From contig CAORJJ010000090.1 in assembly GCA_948517135.1 (NCBI GenBank), positions 1 through 7,288 of the forward strand: 7,288 nt of DNA. Reading direction: 5' to 3'. Below the pieces are notes generated by a model that searched no databases, was not told where the DNA came from, and saw only the letters and a list, made by a program, of their open reading frames with translations. The DNA comes from an uncultured Clostridia bacterium (GTDB lineage Bacteria > Bacillota > Clostridia > TANB77 > CAG-508). Position 1 is the stretch's first letter, and each line of letters starts with the position of its first letter. The position numbers and the translations under genes are program-made. Positions 4,612 through 7,288 of the stretch are shown here, piece after piece.

Positions 4612-5820
4612 ATGAAAAAATTATTAAATAGCATATTTACATTTATTTTATTAATTGTAAGTATAATTATATTTTGTGTAACTCTATATTTTTGTTTAGA
4701 TGTTTTCGAAATAATTGAAGTTCCTGAGAAATATAGCTTAGTATCACTTTTTTACTCAAAAATGGAAATTATGGTATCTACTGCAGATACATCAAGTGAT
4801 AGTATAGAAGATGAATTAAAAGAACCATCTCCTCGTGTTGTTGTAAAACATGCAAACAGTAGTGAAACAGTAGTAGAACCAGATTTTTGGAATGAACTTG
4901 AAGAAAAACTTAAAACACAAGAAAAAGTTGAAATTGAAGGAAATACAACACCACAGAATTTCTATTATGAGCAATTAGATGATTATGCGAAAATTATTTA
5001 TGATGAATTAAATGCAAATCTTGATAAATTAAAAACTGGAACATATTCAGCTGACTTTGGACTAACTTTTGATGAGTTACTACATCAAGAAGATGGCTCT
5101 GAGAAGCTTAGAAATTCATTTCAACTTGCTATAAATGCAATTACATTTGATAATCCAGACTTATTTTATTTAGATGTCACAAAATTATTTTTATTAACAG
5201 AAACAACTACTAGAGCGTTTTCAAAAAAACATGAAGTAACTATTGGCCCAAATGATCAAAGTTATTTATCAGATTCATTTCCAACTGAAGGTCATGTAGA
5301 CAATGCAATTGAAAATATTGAACAAATTAAAAATGAGTTAGTAGCACAGTGTGATGGAAAAAGTACTGTGGAAAAAATAAAACTAGTTCATGATTATTTA
5401 ATAGATAATACAGATTATGATGCTTCAGCTGGAGAAAACATTTACAATGTATATGGAACACTAGTTAATAAAAAATCTGTATGTGAAGGATATGCAAGAT
5501 CTTTCAAATACATAATGGATGAATTAAATATACCATGTATAATAGCATGTGGTATTGGAAAAAACAGCACAGGTGCTGCTGAGAGTCATGCTTGGAATTA
5601 TGTAGAAGTAGATAATCAGTGGTATGCAATTGATGTTACATGGGATGATCCTGTTGTTCCAGAACATTTAATTGGTAAAGCAGTAGTATCTCAAGAAGAT
5701 AGATATCAATATTATTTGAAGGGATCAAATAAATTTTTCGAAGATCACTTTGAAGATGGAAATATAGTAGGAGAAGCGAATTTTAAATATCCAACATTAA
5801 GTGTTTTAAATTATAAATAA
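4612..5820 (+). CDS. Membrane-anchored transglutaminase-like protein
   Basis: This 402-residue protein has a short basic start (MKK) and one hydrophobic segment (about 5-29). There is no lipobox or clear cleavage site, so it is probably anchored by its N-terminus with the rest outside the membrane. An acidic, Ser/Thr-rich linker (about 55-115) leads to the C-terminal transglutaminase/protease-like fold. There VHDYLIDNTDYD (259-270) precedes the likely catalytic triad: Cys291 in SVCEGYA, His326 in SHAWNYV and Asp341 in AIDVTWDDP. All three are intact, so it should be a working cysteine enzyme. Bacterial relatives act as peptidases or crosslinkers on surface proteins or cell wall, but the substrate here is unknown. 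It starts 9 bases after ogg and ends 11 bases before addB, so the three genes are probably one operon, though no link to DNA repair is obvious. Confidence 0.85.
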   Translation: MKKLLNSIFTFILLIVSIIIFCVTLYFCLDVFEIIEVPEKYSLVSLFYSKMEIMVSTADTSSDSIEDELKEPSPRVVVKHANSSETVVEPDFWNELEEKLKTQEKVEIEGNTTPQNFYYEQLDDYAKIIYDELNANLDKLKTGTYSADFGLTFDELLHQEDGSEKLRNSFQLAINAITFDNPDLFYLDVTKLFLLTETTTRAFSKKHEVTIGPNDQSYLSDSFPTEGHVDNAIENIEQIKNELVAQCDGKSTVEKIKLVHDYLIDNTDYDASAGENIYNVYGTLVNKKSVCEGYARSFKYIMDELNIPCIIACGIGKNSTGAAESHAWNYVEVDNQWYAIDVTWDDPVVPEHLIGKAVVSQEDRYQYYLKGSNKFFEDHFEDGNIVGEANFKYPTLSVLNYK

Positions 5821-5831
5821 AAGGATAAAAT

Positions 5832-7288
5832 ATGAAATTAAATATAGTTTATGGTAGAAGTGGATCAGGAAAAAGTGAATATATTTATAAAGATATAACA
5901 AGTAAAATCGGAACTAAAAAAATATATATTATAGTTCCAGAACAATGTAATCTTTCAGCAGAAAAAAAACTTTTTGAAATTTCTAAAAAAGAATGCTTAA
6001 TTGATGTTGAAGTATTAACATTAAGTAGAATGTCATATCGTGTAGCAAATGAAATAGGTGGCGGTTCTAGCCACCTTTCAAAAGCTGGAAAAGATATGCT
6101 TATTTTTGATTTGATAGTTAAACAAAAATCAAATTTGAACTTTTTAGGAAAATCAGAGAAAAATATTGATATAGTGAATAGAATGTTTACAGAATTTAAA
6201 AAACACAACATAGGTATTAGTGACTTAAAAAATGCAGATATAAAAGAAAAGTACACTAAATTAAAACTAAATGATATAATTTTACTTTATGAAAAATATG
6301 AAGAAAAACTATTAAATAATTTTATTGATGAAAATGATAGTTTGACAATTTTGGCTAATAATTTAGATAAAACAAATATGTTTAATAATTCAGTTATATA
6401 TATAGATGAATTTCTAGGTTTTACACCTCAAGAGTATAATATATTTGAAAAGCTTGTTAAGATATGTGAGGAAATTACAGTATGTATTAGTGCTGATAAT
6501 TTGCAAAATAATGTTCCAAAAGAAAATGATATTTATTATTTTAATAAAAAATATGCAAATAAGCTTATTGAAATTGCTGATAGAAATTCTGCAAAAGTAA
6601 ATGAAATTTATTTAGATAAAACTTATAGATTTAAAAGTAAAGAATTAAAGTTTTTAGAAGAAAATTTGTATGGATTTAATAAAAAGTATCAAGAAAAAAC
6701 AGAAGATATAAAAATATTTTTAGCAAGTAATCCATATACAGAATTAGAATATATTGCACAAAATATCCACAATTTGGTTAAAAAATGTGGATACCAATAC
6801 AACGAAATTGGAATAATTGCTGAAGATTTAGAAAAATATTCAGAAGATAGTAAAGCAATTTTTAATAAATATAATATACCATTATTTGTTGATGAGAAAA
6901 AGGAATTGAATCAAAATATTTTAATAAAGTTTATACTTGCTTTATTAGATATCTTTGCTAAAAACTGGTCTTATGAAACTGTATTTAATTATTTAAAAAT
7001 AGGATTATTAGATATACCAAAAGAAGATATATATTTGCTTGAGAATTATTGTATAAAATGGGGAATAAAAGGATCAAAATGGCATAAAGAATTTTCTTAT
7101 GAAGAAATTAATGATAATCAAGAAAAACTTGAGAACTTACGAAAAGGAATAGTAATACCATTAGTAGAATTTAAAACAAATATATCATCAAATAGAACTG
7201 CAATTCAGATAACAAAAGAAATTTATAATTTTATTATAAATAATAAAATTAATGAAATATTAGACTTGAAGTTAAAACAATATAATAA
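5832..7288 (+). CDS. addB: AddB, ATP-dependent helicase/deoxyribonuclease subunit B (N-terminal part)
   Basis: AddAB processes double-strand DNA ends for RecA-mediated recombination, replacing RecBCD in Bacillota. The frame is open from ATG 5832 to the window edge, giving 485 complete codons. This is probably about 40 percent of the usual length, and the C-terminal nuclease domain and iron-sulphur cysteines lie outside. Visible features are the Walker A motif GRSGSGKS (8-15, Lys14), VPEQ (35-38), LTLSRMSYRV (62-71), AGKDML (85-90), YIDEFLGFTPQE (190-201, with a Walker B-like Asp192-Glu193) and TYRFKSKELKFLEENL soon after residue 260. These motifs and their order are characteristic of AddB. 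AAGGAT (5821-5826) directly after the previous stop provides the ribosome binding site. The gene is last of the visible operon; addA would be expected just downstream, but this cannot be seen. Confidence 0.93.
   Translation, partial: MKLNIVYGRSGSGKSEYIYKDITSKIGTKKIYIIVPEQCNLSAEKKLFEISKKECLIDVEVLTLSRMSYRVANEIGGGSSHLSKAGKDMLIFDLIVKQKSNLNFLGKSEKNIDIVNRMFTEFKKHNIGISDLKNADIKEKYTKLKLNDIILLYEKYEEKLLNNFIDENDSLTILANNLDKTNMFNNSVIYIDEFLGFTPQEYNIFEKLVKICEEITVCISADNLQNNVPKENDIYYFNKKYANKLIEIADRNSAKVNEIYLDKTYRFKSKELKFLEENLYGFNKKYQEKTEDIKIFLASNPYTELEYIAQNIHNLVKKCGYQYNEIGIIAEDLEKYSEDSKAIFNKYNIPLFVDEKKELNQNILIKFILALLDIFAKNWSYETVFNYLKIGLLDIPKEDIYLLENYCIKWGIKGSKWHKEFSYEEINDNQEKLENLRKGIVIPLVEFKTNISSNRTAIQITKEIYNFIINNKINEILDLKLKQYN

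Noticed and set aside
5885..6256. A minus-strand open frame of 123 codons within addB.
   Set aside because: addB motifs run through the whole stretch on the plus strand. The minus-strand protein is Phe/Ser-rich with no recognisable domain.

Overview
The window is strongly AT-rich. It uses AGA for nearly every arginine, has strong AGGAGG-type ribosome binding sites, and uses TGA only as a stop. Together with the order acpP, rnc, Elp3-like radical SAM gene, this points to a low-GC Gram-positive bacterium, most likely a member of the Clostridia (Bacillota). I cannot name a genus. There are nine genes and they fill almost everything. No gap exceeds about 175 bases, and I see no transposon, tRNA, rRNA, CRISPR array or prophage structural gene.

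Left block (1-3038, + strand). acpP (acyl carrier protein) ends in a textbook intrinsic terminator at 270-301. A new promoter at 320-348 then drives rnc (RNase III, GTG start, very strong ribosome binding site). rnc overlaps by 11 bases a GTG-initiated radical SAM gene of the Elp3-like type that lacks the acetyltransferase half. One base after that stop comes a YitT-family membrane protein. A terminator-like hairpin with a T tract lies inside the first 20 codons of the yitT gene, which suggests reduced or conditional read-through from the rnc operon.

Middle block (3041-3732). Two small paralogous XRE-type helix-turn-helix regulators lie on the minus strand, about half identical to each other. 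Each has a perfect inverted repeat in front of it, overlapping its likely promoter. The repeat before the first-transcribed gene is nested with a second, imperfect palindrome in the spacer shared with the divergent repair operon. This is the most accessory-looking and most interesting part of the window, and looks like a self-regulating pair of repressors.

Right block (3733-7288, + strand). A promoter at 3672-3700 leads into a tightly packed operon: an 8-oxoguanine DNA glycosylase of the OGG1/HhH-GPD type, a membrane-anchored transglutaminase-like (Cys-His-Asp) protein, and addB, the nuclease/helicase subunit of the AddAB double-strand-break repair enzyme. addB runs off the right edge. The base-excision and recombination genes make sense together. 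The extracytoplasmic transglutaminase-like protein between them is the odd partner.

Overall the window is mostly ordinary core genome. I do not see convincing evidence for a wholly new system. The XRE pair with its palindromes, the hairpin inside yitT and the uncharacterised radical SAM and transglutaminase-like genes are the points worth a second look.
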